A stretch of 64,000 nt of DNA from ZC4RG30 sp035556135 (GTDB lineage: Bacteria > Pseudomonadota > Gammaproteobacteria > Steroidobacterales > Steroidobacteraceae), in the NCBI GenBank assembly GCA_035556135.1, contig DATMFO010000004.1, positions 62,001 to 126,000 of the forward strand, written 5' to 3'. A program made the position numbers and the translations under genes. Below are positions 47,784-56,439 of this stretch, one piece after another. The notes under the pieces were generated by a model. That model was not told where the DNA came from, searched no databases, and was given only the letters and a program-made list of their open reading frames with translations. The number at the start of each line of letters is the position of its first letter. Position 1 is the stretch's first letter.

Positions 47784-48854
47784 CTAGATGCCGGCGGGCG
47801 CGAGGAAGGTCTCGTCGCGCACCTGGTCGCTCATGCCCTGCTCCCAGGTGCTCCAGCCCGCGTTCATGCCGTAGGGCGCGCGCTGCAGGAAGGCATCGAT
47901 CTTGCGGATGTTGCCCTTCTCGATCTTGAACACCTCGGCGATCTGCCAGGTGTGCGGCTGCACCGGGCCGGCCACGATGTCGCGGCCATCCGCCGACTTG
48001 AACTTGCGGGTCTCGCCGCCGGAGTGGTCGAAGAAGGCAAAGGCAAAGACGATGCCCCGCTCCTGGTCGACGGCCACGAAGCGGCGGTCACGGATGCGGT
48101 TCACGAAGGCCATCAGGCCCGACTTGAACTGCTCGGTGCAGGTCCACTGCCCCGAATAGCCCGTGGCCGTGCGCGGATCAGGGCGCGTCTGGCCCGGCGG
48201 CGTCGGCGCCAGCGTGGCCTGGCCGCCGTTCTCGTGCCGCAGGCAGTCCGCCGTGAAGGGATAGTCGCCCTTGCCGTCGTTCTTCTGCAGGCCACTGAAG
48301 TACTTGTTGCCCTGGATCACCAGCTCGCTGCGTGACATGCGCTCGCTGGCCGGGATCGCCTGCAGGTACAGCGGATGCGTCGCCATGCCGTCGACCCGGC
48401 CGTAGGTGCGGTTGTGCGCATCGCCAGTCTCGTTGGGGAAACGGAACACGATCTGCTCGATCTCGGTGATCTGCCTGTTTTTCACCCGCAGGCGCAGCGA
48501 GATCAGCGAACCATTGAAGTTGTTCGCCTCGCGATGGTCTTCCTGGATGGTGGCCAGCACGGCCACCGAACCAGCCGGCACGTCGGTGACGAACAGGCGG
48601 TACTTGCCCTTGCCCTTCGCCGTGTTCCACAGGCCATCGCCGATCAGCAGCCGCTGGCCATCCTCGGTGAAGCGCACATTGGGCGACAGCGGGACGGCGG
48701 AAGGATTGTTGGCAACCACGGCGTCGAAATAACGCTCCACCATGCCCTCGAGGCAGGCGCGATCGCAGGAAGGCGCCGCCGGCTGCGCGACATGGCCTGC
48801 GGTAGTGATGAGCAGGCCGGCTGCGGCAATGGAAAACAATGCGCTCTTGTTCAT
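47784..48854 (-). CDS. Exported protein with NTF2-like N-terminal domain (DUF8021-like)
   Basis: 356 residues, with a signal peptide (MNKSALFSIAAAGLLITTA) and then SCDRACLEGMVERYFDAVVANNPSAVPLSPNVRFTEDG, a start typical of NTF2-fold proteins I remember as DUF8021. A second similar segment near residues 230-340 (TCTEQFKSGLMAFVNRIRDRRF, then HTWQIAEVFKIEKGNIRKIDAFLQ) suggests two related domains. No function is assigned. The ATG at 48854 begins the signal peptide. Confidence 0.75.
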   Translation of the reverse strand: MNKSALFSIAAAGLLITTAGHVAQPAAPSCDRACLEGMVERYFDAVVANNPSAVPLSPNVRFTEDGQRLLIGDGLWNTAKGKGKYRLFVTDVPAGSVAVLATIQEDHREANNFNGSLISLRLRVKNRQITEIEQIVFRFPNETGDAHNRTYGRVDGMATHPLYLQAIPASERMSRSELVIQGNKYFSGLQKNDGKGDYPFTADCLRHENGGQATLAPTPPGQTRPDPRTATGYSGQWTCTEQFKSGLMAFVNRIRDRRFVAVDQERGIVFAFAFFDHSGGETRKFKSADGRDIVAGPVQPHTWQIAEVFKIEKGNIRKIDAFLQRAPYGMNAGWSTWEQGMSDQVRDETFLAPAGI

Positions 48855-48927
48855 GAGTCCCCCCGGTTCGTTGTCGCCGATTCTGCCCCAAGGCACGGCG
48901 GCGGCGCCATGACCGGCTACTGGTGGC

Positions 48928-50478
48928 TCAGAAGGCCGGCACCACGCGCGCGGCCGGGGCCTTCAGCGCCTCGCCATCTGGCCCCGTCAGGCGCCGCTCG
49001 GCCACGGCCTGGTCAACGGACGCGCCGAACAGCTGCAGGTACTGCGCGCGCGAACCGTAAAGCGACTTGAGCAACTGCGCGTCGAAGGGCCGCTTCACAC
49101 CGGTGAGCGAGCAGGCGGCGCGTCCGCGGTCAGTGTCGTCGCGTGCGGTGCCGGTGCCCGCATATGCGGCCAGCGGCAGGTCCAGGTGCGGCAGGCGCCA
49201 GCCTCCCAGCGCATTGCCGTTGGCATCGCGCACCGGCTGGTGCGCGGCATCGGTCTGGATGCGCTGCATGCTGGACATGGGCACGCCTGCCGTGAGCCAC
49301 TCCGCGTACTGGTTCCAGATGGCGTTGAAGGCCAGGCCCACGGGGTAGTCGCCGGTGGTTTCAAGGCAGGGGTCCTCGGGCGGTGCACCGAGGCCTGCTA
49401 TCCGGAGGTCGGCCGCGGTGGGCACACCGGCGGCAAAGGGTCCGGCGTGGCCGCTGCCGGTGATCTCGTAGAGCCGGAAGAAATCGCGCGGCTCATCGCT
49501 GTCCGCACGCCGCAGCAACGGCGAGCGATTGAAGTCGGATTCCGTCATCGCCATCACGAAGGGCACATCGCGCGGCAGCACGGTGCGGCGCGGATCCTCG
49601 TCAGGCAGCGGCGCCGCGCACTGGTTGATGGGCGCGGCGTTGAAGCCCGCCGCGTTGAGGAATCCATCGAACACCGGCGCACCATTGCCCAGCCGGTGCA
49701 CGCGGTGCAGGGCATTCGCATAGGTGATGAGATAGCCGCCGGTCTGCGAATAGCCCGCTGCCACGATCTGGCGGGGCGCGATGTCCAGCAGCGGATTTTC
49801 CTTGCTGGAACTGCGCAGCAGCGTGCCGACCTGGCCGATCAGGTCCCAGGCCAGGCCGTTCTCCGCATCCATCGGATTCACGCGCGGGTCGTTTGCGCCC
49901 GGCATGCCGGCACGGGGCGGCGTGGGCCGGCATTCAGGACTCTGCTGGAAGGCGAACGTGAGCGGCGCATAACGCAGCTCATCAAAACGCTTCAGGGTGG
50001 CAGCCGCCACCGGCTTCACCGTGACGCCCACCCACACATCGCCGCGGCGGGTGAATTGCTGCCAGGAGAATCCCCACAGCGGTGCGAAGTCGTAGAGCCC
50101 GGTGGGATTGAGCAGCTCCACTACCACCAGGCCGCTGGCCTTGCGCACATCGACCGGCCGGCGCACCAGCATGCGCGTGGCGTAGGGAACAGCGGCATCG
50201 CGCACGCTGACCGCTGCCTGTCCAGGGGCACCGGTCCACTCGTAGATGTTCGCCACGCCGTTGACCAGGTATTCGGACTCGGCATAGCCGGCAGCCCGCA
50301 GATCCACGGGCTGCTGCACGCGTGCCGCCGCCAGGAAGGGCCGGTTGGTGGCGCTGGCCGGCATCAGCCGCGCGCGCGGGGTGGGGACCAGTTGTTGTCC
50401 CTGCGGTTCCGCGGCTGGCAGCGGGGACAACCCGAACAACAGGGCGGGCAGCAGCCCGCGGGCGATTCGATGCAGCAT
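48928..50478 (-). CDS. Exported alpha/beta hydrolase domain protein
   Basis: 516 residues with a signal peptide (MLHRIARGLLPALLFGLSPL). The domain resembles the family annotated as alpha/beta hydrolase domain, PF20091: VVVELLNPTGLYDFAPLW, QIVAAGYSQTGGYLITYANALH (nucleophile Ser in GYSQTG), and the C-terminal PHLDLPLAAYAGTGTARDD. GSGHAGPF probably supplies the His. The substrate is unknown. The upstream neighbour on the same strand is a PRC-barrel protein. Confidence 0.8.
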   Translation of the reverse strand: MLHRIARGLLPALLFGLSPLPAAEPQGQQLVPTPRARLMPASATNRPFLAAARVQQPVDLRAAGYAESEYLVNGVANIYEWTGAPGQAAVSVRDAAVPYATRMLVRRPVDVRKASGLVVVELLNPTGLYDFAPLWGFSWQQFTRRGDVWVGVTVKPVAAATLKRFDELRYAPLTFAFQQSPECRPTPPRAGMPGANDPRVNPMDAENGLAWDLIGQVGTLLRSSSKENPLLDIAPRQIVAAGYSQTGGYLITYANALHRVHRLGNGAPVFDGFLNAAGFNAAPINQCAAPLPDEDPRRTVLPRDVPFVMAMTESDFNRSPLLRRADSDEPRDFFRLYEITGSGHAGPFAAGVPTAADLRIAGLGAPPEDPCLETTGDYPVGLAFNAIWNQYAEWLTAGVPMSSMQRIQTDAAHQPVRDANGNALGGWRLPHLDLPLAAYAGTGTARDDTDRGRAACSLTGVKRPFDAQLLKSLYGSRAQYLQLFGASVDQAVAERRLTGPDGEALKAPAARVVPAF

Positions 50479-50522
50479 CGCGGGGCACTTAACTATCTGT
50501 GCCCCGCCCTGTCAATGTGCTG

Positions 50523-50885
50523 TCACCAGTACCGCGGCGTCTTGTAATAGTCGTACGCGCGATCCCTGTAGACCATGCCATCGTAGGCTGTCAGCGCATC
50601 GATTGAATCGGCCGGTGCAGCCTCCAGCTGCTCTTTGGTCCGGGAGATCACATAGCAGTGCTGCTCGGGATCGTAGTCGAGCTCTGCCCAGGGCAGCGGA
50701 TGGTACTTCTCGCCCAGGCCCAGCACGCCGCCGAAGCCCACCACGGCGAACATGATGTTGTTGGAGGTCTTGTCCAGCACCACGTCCTTGATCTCGCCGA
50801 TGGCATTGCCATTGATGTCGCGCACCCTGGTGCCCGCGACGCGGGTGGCCAGGATCGCCTTGGTATGTCCGGTTGCAGTGGCCAT
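50523..50885 (-). CDS. PRC-barrel domain protein
   Basis: 120 residues. The PRC-barrel has the pattern RVRDINGNAIGEIKDVVLDK, then NIMFAVVGFGGVLGLGEKYHPLPWAEL. PRC-barrel proteins occur in ribosome maturation, photosynthesis and stress; this stand-alone small type with a Tyr-rich C-terminus (YRDRAYDYYKTPRYW) is common in bacteria and often stress related. The ATG at 50885 has AGGAG eight bases upstream. Confidence 0.88.
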   Translation of the reverse strand: MATATGHTKAILATRVAGTRVRDINGNAIGEIKDVVLDKTSNNIMFAVVGFGGVLGLGEKYHPLPWAELDYDPEQHCYVISRTKEQLEAAPADSIDALTAYDGMVYRDRAYDYYKTPRYW

Positions 50886-50975
50886 GTCAGTCTCCTTCAG
50901 GTGTCCCCGGGCAGTATTCGCCGGCACCCGGCCACCGGCTGCCGGAAACCTTCGCCGGTGCATGGCGGCGACTTC

Positions 50976-52202
50976 CTACCTGCGGCGCCGGAATCCCAGC
51001 AGGTCCAGCTCCGCATCCCCGGCGCCCGCAAGGCGGTTGCGCAGCATCTGCGCGGCCACCATCGAGAAGATGAGGCCATTGCCGCCGCAGCCGACGATGG
51101 CAAAACAATGCGGCATGCCGGGGATCTCGCCGATGGCGGGCAGGCCCGGAGCCATGGTGCCGAATGAGCCGGACCAGGCCTGCGCTGCCTGTGCGTCCAC
51201 CCGCGGCAGCAACGCCGCCAGGCGCTTCTGCAGCCACAGCACCTTCGCCGGCAGCAGCGCTTCACGTTCCGCGGCAAGGGAGAGCTCCTCGTTGCCGCCG
51301 GCACAGAGCACACGTCCATCGGCAGTGGCCCTGAGGTGCAGTCCTGTGGAACCGGCTTCCCGGATGAGGTCCGGTCCCGGCCACAACTGCCGCGGCTGCC
51401 GGCGTGTGGCAATCGCCCACGACGACACGACGCGGTGGCCGCGGGAGGGAATCCAGCGGAACAGTTCGTGCCCCGTGGCGAGCACCACATTCCGCGAGAT
51501 GATGCGATGGCCCGTACGGGTTGCGGCGCGCACGCCGGAGCGGCCCACCTCCACCGTGGTGATGTCTTCCGGCGCCAGCAGTTCCGCGCCGCGCGCGGCC
51601 GCCGCGCGCAGGAACCCTGCCGCCAGTGCGCGTGGGTTCACCGCCAGCGCACCACCCGAGCGCAGGGCGGCACGTCCGCGGATGCCGTATTCGCGCTGCA
51701 CCTGCGCCGGCGGCAGGTAGCTCACCTCGAATCCCGCCCGTGCCCTCGCCTGCGCCTCCGCGCGCAGCCCCGCCGCGTCCAGCAGGTCGCCCTGCAGGTA
51801 CACGGAGCTGCGCTCCTGCAGTTCCGCCTCGATTCCCAGCGCACGCACGCGGTCGCGCAACGCATGCACGGCCACGAAGGAGCGGCGCCAGAGGCGCTCC
51901 GCATCCTCGCGGTGCATGCGGCGCGCGAGGCTTGCCAGGGGCGTGTCGGTCTCGTGCAGCACCATCGCCATCGAAGCGGCGGTGGCGCCGGTGGCCGGCA
52001 CCCGCCGGTCGCAGGAGATCACGTGCAGTCCGCTGTCACTGAGTGCCTCGGCCACCATGGCGCCGGTGACGCCGGCACCCACAACCAGCACATCGCACTC
52101 GCGGTCACGACCCAGGGTGGAGCGCGGGGGCAAGGCCACGCGCCCCTCTTCCCATGCAGCGGATCCGCCGCGCAGTTCGCGGTAGGGCTGGAGCAGAGAC
52201 AT
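50976..52202 (-). CDS. FAD-dependent oxidoreductase, DAO/glycine oxidase-like
   Basis: 408 residues. The Rossmann FAD motif is DVLVVGAGVTGAMVAEAL at about 37-54. The C-terminal FAD-binding stretch is AWSGSFGTMAPGLPAIGE... and CGGNGLIFSMVAA. The N-terminus (SLLQPYRELRGGSAAW) is a short extension seen in the subgroup related to gamma-glutamylputrescine oxidase. The electron donor is unknown. A short inverted repeat lies just upstream of the start at 52208-52222. Confidence 0.88.
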   Translation of the reverse strand: MSLLQPYRELRGGSAAWEEGRVALPPRSTLGRDRECDVLVVGAGVTGAMVAEALSDSGLHVISCDRRVPATGATAASMAMVLHETDTPLASLARRMHREDAERLWRRSFVAVHALRDRVRALGIEAELQERSSVYLQGDLLDAAGLRAEAQARARAGFEVSYLPPAQVQREYGIRGRAALRSGGALAVNPRALAAGFLRAAAARGAELLAPEDITTVEVGRSGVRAATRTGHRIISRNVVLATGHELFRWIPSRGHRVVSSWAIATRRQPRQLWPGPDLIREAGSTGLHLRATADGRVLCAGGNEELSLAAEREALLPAKVLWLQKRLAALLPRVDAQAAQAWSGSFGTMAPGLPAIGEIPGMPHCFAIVGCGGNGLIFSMVAAQMLRNRLAGAGDAELDLLGFRRRR

Positions 52203-52342
52203 GATCTGGGACAGTGTGTCCCTGGCCGCCAGAGGCAGCTGTAGGAGAGCGGTGGGCGTCTCCGTCAGAGGCGAGGAAGGGCCCGGCTGCCCGCCGCATC
52301 ATTCGATGGCAAACTGCGGGGCTTGCCGCACCGGAGCTCCCG

Positions 52343-53239
52343 TTGACCGATCCCCTGCTGACCAGTTTCGAAGACTTCGCCACGCGCTCCATCAACCGGC
52401 CGGGCACGCCCCACCACGCGTCGGTCGCCGGCATCCGCCTGCACTATCTTGAGTGGCCCGGTCCGGCCGGCGCGCCCGCCCTGCTGCTGCTGCACGGCTA
52501 CCTGGCGCATGCGCACTGGTGGGATTTTGTCGCTCCCTGGCTGGCGGAACAGTACCGCGTCATCGCACCGGACTTCGGCGGCATGGGTGACTCCGGCTAC
52601 CGGGCGCAATACAGCTACGACAGCTTCCACCAGGAAGTCACGGAGCTGGTCGAAACCCTCGGCATTCAGGGCTGCGTGGGCATCGGCCACAGCTTCGGCG
52701 GGCGCGCGCTGCTCTATGCCTGCCACGCAAGGCCGGATCTTTTCTCACGCGCCATCGTCGTGGATTCACGCCTCGGCTCGCCGGAAGATCCGGTGCGCGG
52801 CTTCGATGAGGACTGGCGGCCCAAGAAGCGTTACCCGGATGAGGCCACTATCCGCCAGCGTTTCCTGCTGCGCCCCGCAGAGCCCGCGCCAGCGCTCGCA
52901 CTGGCCCACATGGCCAGCCATTCCATCCGCAAGGAAGAGGATGGCTGGACCTGGAAGTTCGACGAGCAGGTGACGCGCCTGTTCCAGGCGCCCGGCCACC
53001 GTCCCGATGGCGTGAATGACGTGGCACGCCTGGCAGGCCTGCCGACACCAGTGGATTTCGTTTACGGCGAAGACAGCCGCGTCGTCACGCCCGCGCGCGC
53101 TGCACGCCTGCCCACCTGCCTGCCCGATGTGCGCTCGGTAACCTCGATTCCCGCCAGCCACCACCATCTGCCGGTGAGCCAGCCGGTGGCGCTGGTGAGC
53201 GCGCTGCGCGTGCTGCTGGGAGCACGCGCGCCGGGCTGA
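52343..53239 (+). CDS. Alpha/beta hydrolase
   Basis: 298 residues from a TTG at 52343 with GGAG seven bases upstream. The oxyanion motif is LLLHGYLAHAHWWDFV. The nucleophile is in GHSFGGRALLY and the acid in FVYGEDSRVVTP; the histidine is in SHHHLPVSQP. It is probably a lipase, esterase or haloalkane-type hydrolase, with unknown substrate. No signal peptide is seen. Convergent yqhA-like gene ends one base away. Confidence 0.85.
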   Translation: MTDPLLTSFEDFATRSINRPGTPHHASVAGIRLHYLEWPGPAGAPALLLLHGYLAHAHWWDFVAPWLAEQYRVIAPDFGGMGDSGYRAQYSYDSFHQEVTELVETLGIQGCVGIGHSFGGRALLYACHARPDLFSRAIVVDSRLGSPEDPVRGFDEDWRPKKRYPDEATIRQRFLLRPAEPAPALALAHMASHSIRKEEDGWTWKFDEQVTRLFQAPGHRPDGVNDVARLAGLPTPVDFVYGEDSRVVTPARAARLPTCLPDVRSVTSIPASHHHLPVSQPVALVSALRVLLGARAPG

Positions 53240-53240
53240 C

Positions 53241-53789
53241 CTACTTGTGCGCCGGCGCCTTGCCGGTGATGCGGTCGAGCACGCCCATCAGCAGCGCCGA
53301 CAGCACGAAGGTCATGTGGATGATCACGTACCACATCAGCTGCTTGCTGTCGGTCTCCTCCACCTCCATGAACTTGCGCAGCAGGTGGATGGAGGAGATC
53401 GCGACAATCGACGCCGCAACCTTCAGCTTCAGGGTCCCGGCGTCCAGCTTGCCCAGCCAGTCGAGCTTCTCGCTGCCGGCGGTTTCCACATCCAGCTTGG
53501 AGACGAAGTTCTCGTAGCCGGAGAACATCACCATCACGATCAGGCCGGCGACCATTGCCAGATCGACCAGTGCCAGCAGGGTAAGCACGATGTCCGCTTC
53601 GACCGCGGCGATGGGAGCACCGCTTTCGTCGTAACCGGCGGGCGCGAGCCCCAGCACCATCTCGAAGGAGTGGTACAGCTCCTCGAAGAACTGGATGCCC
53701 AGCACGATCAGCGCCACGGACAGGCCCAGGTAGATGGGCGCCAGCAGCCAGCGGCTGGCGAAGAACAGGCGTTCGACGGTCTTTTCCAT
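53241..53789 (-). CDS. YqhA (UPF0114) inner-membrane protein
   Basis: 182 residues. The N-terminus MEKTVERLFFASRWLLAPIYLGLS and four membrane helices match the YqhA family (TIGR00645), with GYENFVSKLDV in a loop. The function is unknown. The convergent hydrolase gene ends one base from its stop. Confidence 0.92.
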   Translation of the reverse strand: MEKTVERLFFASRWLLAPIYLGLSVALIVLGIQFFEELYHSFEMVLGLAPAGYDESGAPIAAVEADIVLTLLALVDLAMVAGLIVMVMFSGYENFVSKLDVETAGSEKLDWLGKLDAGTLKLKVAASIVAISSIHLLRKFMEVEETDSKQLMWYVIIHMTFVLSALLMGVLDRITGKAPAHK

Positions 53790-53810
53790 GGCGGCGGATT
53801 CTAGCGGTGT

Positions 53811-54626
53811 TCAGCCCGCCAGCAAGCTCACCGGCATGCCGCGCCACAGCGCGGTGCCCACGCCCTCGACAGCAAAGGCATTGCGGCCGAACACCACCCC
53901 GCGCAGCGCCTTGTCCTGGCGGTAGGTGCGCAGGGTGCGCAATGGCTCCTCGCCATCCCGCTCCCCGCGCCGGGGGTCGATGGTGGTGATCACGCAGCGC
54001 GTGCAGGCCTTGGTGAGCGTGAAACGCGCCGCGCCGGCCACCAGGGATGCGGCCTCGTCCTCTGCATAGGGCGCCACGCCGTCGATCACCAGGTTGGCGC
54101 GGAAGCGCTCCACCGGCAGCGGCCGTCCGACGCGGGCGGCCAGGTCATCCACCGATGCCTGCGACAGCACCAGCAGGGGATAGCCGTCGGAGAACTGGTT
54201 CGGCACGTCGCGACCGCCGGTCCAGTCATGGTTGGACAGCCGCTGCCGCCGCGCGTCGAAACGCACCAGGCGCAGCGGGCGGCCCAGCCAATCCGAGAGG
54301 AACTGCGCCGACTCCCCGCCGGCGTCGAAGGCCGCGCACTGCGAACGCCACACGGTGACCTCGCACGGCTCTCCTTCATGATCCAGCGCCAGCGACGGCC
54401 CCGCACCCTGCGGATTCGAAAGGTGCAGCCGGTCACCATCAATGGCCACATGCAGCAGCGCCAGCCGCGCTTCCTCGCGTTGCGTGACGAAACGTCCCGC
54501 CGCGTCGACGATCATCCACTCGCGGTCATGTTCCAGCCCGCGCGGGCCCAGCACCGCCCGTTCGCAGGCAATGCCTGCAGCGGACTTGACGGGATGGATG
54601 GTGAGCCGCGAAAGGATCGCCGTCAT
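53811..54626 (-). CDS. MOSC domain protein with beta-barrel N-domain
   Basis: 271 residues. The N-terminal MOSC_N beta barrel begins LSRLTIHPVKSAAG. The MOSC domain includes DVPNQFSDGYPLLVLSQAS, RFRANLVIDG and the cysteine motif TKACTRCVITTIDPRRGERDG, where the first Cys would be the molybdenum ligand in mARC-like enzymes. It may handle a molybdenum-cofactor thiol or N-hydroxylated substrate. Its start overlaps the marR stop by four bases, so it is likely in the marR operon. Confidence 0.88.
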   Translation of the reverse strand: MTAILSRLTIHPVKSAAGIACERAVLGPRGLEHDREWMIVDAAGRFVTQREEARLALLHVAIDGDRLHLSNPQGAGPSLALDHEGEPCEVTVWRSQCAAFDAGGESAQFLSDWLGRPLRLVRFDARRQRLSNHDWTGGRDVPNQFSDGYPLLVLSQASVDDLAARVGRPLPVERFRANLVIDGVAPYAEDEAASLVAGAARFTLTKACTRCVITTIDPRRGERDGEEPLRTLRTYRQDKALRGVVFGRNAFAVEGVGTALWRGMPVSLLAG

Positions 54627-55141
54627 GGCTGCGTGCGCGGCTCACCCCGGGCGCGCCGCTCGCGCACGGCGCCTTCGCGCGGCCCCGCGGCACCGGCCTC
54701 GAGGCCCTCCACGCAACGCTCCAGGTAGCCGCGCAGTTCGGTGATCTCCCGCGCATCCAGCAGCCCCAGCATGTTGGTCATCACGGGGGCCCCTGCGCTG
54801 CGGGCCGCGGCCAGGCGCGCCTCCCCGGCGGGCAGCAGGTACCAGCGATCAGCGCGGCGGTTGTGCGGATCGGGCCGGCGCTCGATGGCGCCCTCCTGCT
54901 CCAGCCGGCGCAGCAGTCCGGTCATGGTCTGCGCCGTCACCAGCAGGCGCCGCGCCAGGCGCGCCCCGGCGATGCCAGGCTCCTGCTGCAGCTGGTCCAG
55001 GGTGACCAGGTGCGCCAGCGACATGTCGCACCCCCGGCGCAACCGCTCCTCGACCTGGTGGCGGAATTGATGCATCAACCGCTTCAACAGGTAGCCAACC
55101 TGCTCTTCGGGCGTGCGGCTGGGGTGTCTTGACGCGGGCAT
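54623..55141 (-). CDS. MarR family transcriptional regulator
   Basis: 172 residues. A winged helix follows: LDQLQQEPGIAGARLARRLLVTAQTMTGLLRRLEQEGAI (HTH at about 50-90), RRPDPHNRRADRWYLL (wing), and a C-terminal dimer helix. It probably represses itself and the divergent RND adaptor gene through the palindrome in between. No cysteine for redox sensing stands out except Cys39. The MOSC gene follows, overlapping by four bases. Confidence 0.9.
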   Translation of the reverse strand: MPASRHPSRTPEEQVGYLLKRLMHQFRHQVEERLRRGCDMSLAHLVTLDQLQQEPGIAGARLARRLLVTAQTMTGLLRRLEQEGAIERRPDPHNRRADRWYLLPAGEARLAAARSAGAPVMTNMLGLLDAREITELRGYLERCVEGLEAGAAGPREGAVRERRARGEPRTQP

Positions 55142-55176
55142 GGGTTGGACGATGGCAATCGGCTGCCGTAAAATAA

Positions 55177-55206
55177 GGTGGCTGATATTCTATCAGTCAC
55201 CTGATA
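55177..55206. promoter_or_regulatory. Nested palindromic operator between marR and the RND adaptor gene
   Basis: An imperfect palindrome with 11-base arms and TTC in the middle spans 55177-55201 (GGTG-G/A-CTGATA arms, one mismatch). A second, TATCAG-TCAC-CTGATA, spans 55191-55206 and shares the left half-site. Three CTGATA half-sites alternate. The site covers the predicted marR promoter, as expected for MarR autorepression. Confidence 0.65.
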
Positions 55207-55214
55207 TCGGACAA
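55187..55214 (-). promoter_or_regulatory. Predicted marR promoter
   Basis: On the minus strand, TTGTCC (55209-55214) and TAGAAT (55187-55192) are 16 bases apart (four and five of six). The whole element is within or next to the palindrome, and the predicted leader is about 40 bases. Confidence 0.5.
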
Positions 55215-55224
55215 GCTTCCCGCA

Positions 55225-56382
55225 ATGCCCCAGCCTCCCCTCCCTGCCGCGCGCGCGCGCGCGGCCAAGCAAGTTGTTCTCTCCGCCTGCCTGGCTTGCG
55301 CCGCGCTGCTGGTCGCCTGCGACCGCAGTGACACGCCGGTCGCAGAGGAAGCAGATGCCGCTGCCGACACCCAGGCCGCCTTGACGGTCACCACTGCCAA
55401 GGTCGAGAGCCGTGACCTGGTGCGCGCCGTGCCGGCCACCGGCTCGATCTTCCCCTGGCAGGAAGTGATCATCAGCCCGGAAGTCGGCGGCTATCGCGTC
55501 GATGCCGTGCTGGTGGACGTGGGTTCGCGCGTGCAGAAGGGACAGGAGCTGGTGCGCCTGTCCACCGACATGCTCGACGCCGACCTCAATTCGCGCCGCG
55601 CCGCGCTGCGCAGCGCCGAGGCGTCACTGACCAATGCCGCCGCCGCACTGCGCCGCGGTGAATCGATCTCCACCTCCGGCGCGCTGTCGGCGGCCGACCT
55701 CGACCAGCTGCGCGCGGAGCATGTGGCCGCACAGGCGCGGGTGGAGACGGCGCGCGCCGACCTCACCACCGCCGAACTGCGCCTGCGCTATGGCACGGTA
55801 CGCGCCCCGGATGCGGGCACCATCACTGTACGCACGGTCACGACGGGACAGATCGCGCAGGCGGGCCAGGAGATGCTGCGCATGCTGCGGCAGGACCGCG
55901 TGGAGTGGCGCGCCGAGATTCCCGAGGCACAGCTCTCGCGCATCAAGGTCGGGCAGCAGGCAGAGATCTTCGCCGCCGACGGCAGCGTGCTGAAGGGCCG
56001 CGTGCGCACGGTGGCGCCCACGGTGCAGACCAATTCACGCACCGGCCTGGCCTACGTCGACATCACCAGCGGCGAGGCGAAGCCCGGCATGTTCGCGCGC
56101 GGCCAGATCGCCGCCGGCAGCGGCTCCGGCGTGCTGGTGCCGATCTCCAGCGTGGTGATGCAGGACGGCTACAGCTATGTATTCGTGGTGAAGGAAGGCA
56201 ATGTCGTGGAACGCCGCCGCATCGAGCAGGCCGGCGTGTACGGCGACCAGCTGGAAGTCGGCAGCGGCCTTGCGCCCGGCGACGTCATCGCGGTGCGCGG
56301 CGCGGGCTTCCTGAAGGATGGCGACAAGGTGGCCATTGCCACCGCGGTACCGGGCGAGACGGCCGCCGTCGCGGCGGACTGA
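55225..56382 (+). CDS. RND efflux periplasmic adaptor lipoprotein (MFP)
   Basis: 385 residues. A signal peptide ends in the lipobox LLVACDR. The lipoyl, coiled-coil hairpin, beta-barrel and membrane-proximal domains follow: VVEVSRDLVR-like start (KVESRDLVRAVPATGSI), VDVGSRVQKGQELVRL, YGTVRAPDAGTI and SVVMQDGYSYVFVVKEG. It links the inner-membrane pump to an outer-membrane channel. The start codon is next to the marR operator. The RND gene starts 53 bases after its stop. Confidence 0.93.
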   Translation: MPQPPLPAARARAAKQVVLSACLACAALLVACDRSDTPVAEEADAAADTQAALTVTTAKVESRDLVRAVPATGSIFPWQEVIISPEVGGYRVDAVLVDVGSRVQKGQELVRLSTDMLDADLNSRRAALRSAEASLTNAAAALRRGESISTSGALSAADLDQLRAEHVAAQARVETARADLTTAELRLRYGTVRAPDAGTITVRTVTTGQIAQAGQEMLRMLRQDRVEWRAEIPEAQLSRIKVGQQAEIFAADGSVLKGRVRTVAPTVQTNSRTGLAYVDITSGEAKPGMFARGQIAAGSGSGVLVPISSVVMQDGYSYVFVVKEGNVVERRRIEQAGVYGDQLEVGSGLAPGDVIAVRGAGFLKDGDKVAIATAVPGETAAVAAD

Positions 56383-56385
56383 ACC

Positions 56386-56439
56386 ATGAACTTCGCAATC
56401 TCTTCGGCGATGCAATACGCCTGGTGGATGGTCCCGTGA
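56386..56439 (+). CDS. Possible 17-codon leader ORF upstream of the RND permease
   Basis: The frame MNFAISSAMQYAWWMVP begins three bases after the adaptor stop and its TGA overlaps the GTG start of the RND gene (GTGA). It could couple translation of the pump to the adaptor, or be chance. No Shine-Dalgarno is visible in front of it, and no homologue is recognised. Confidence 0.2.
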   Translation: MNFAISSAMQYAWWMVP

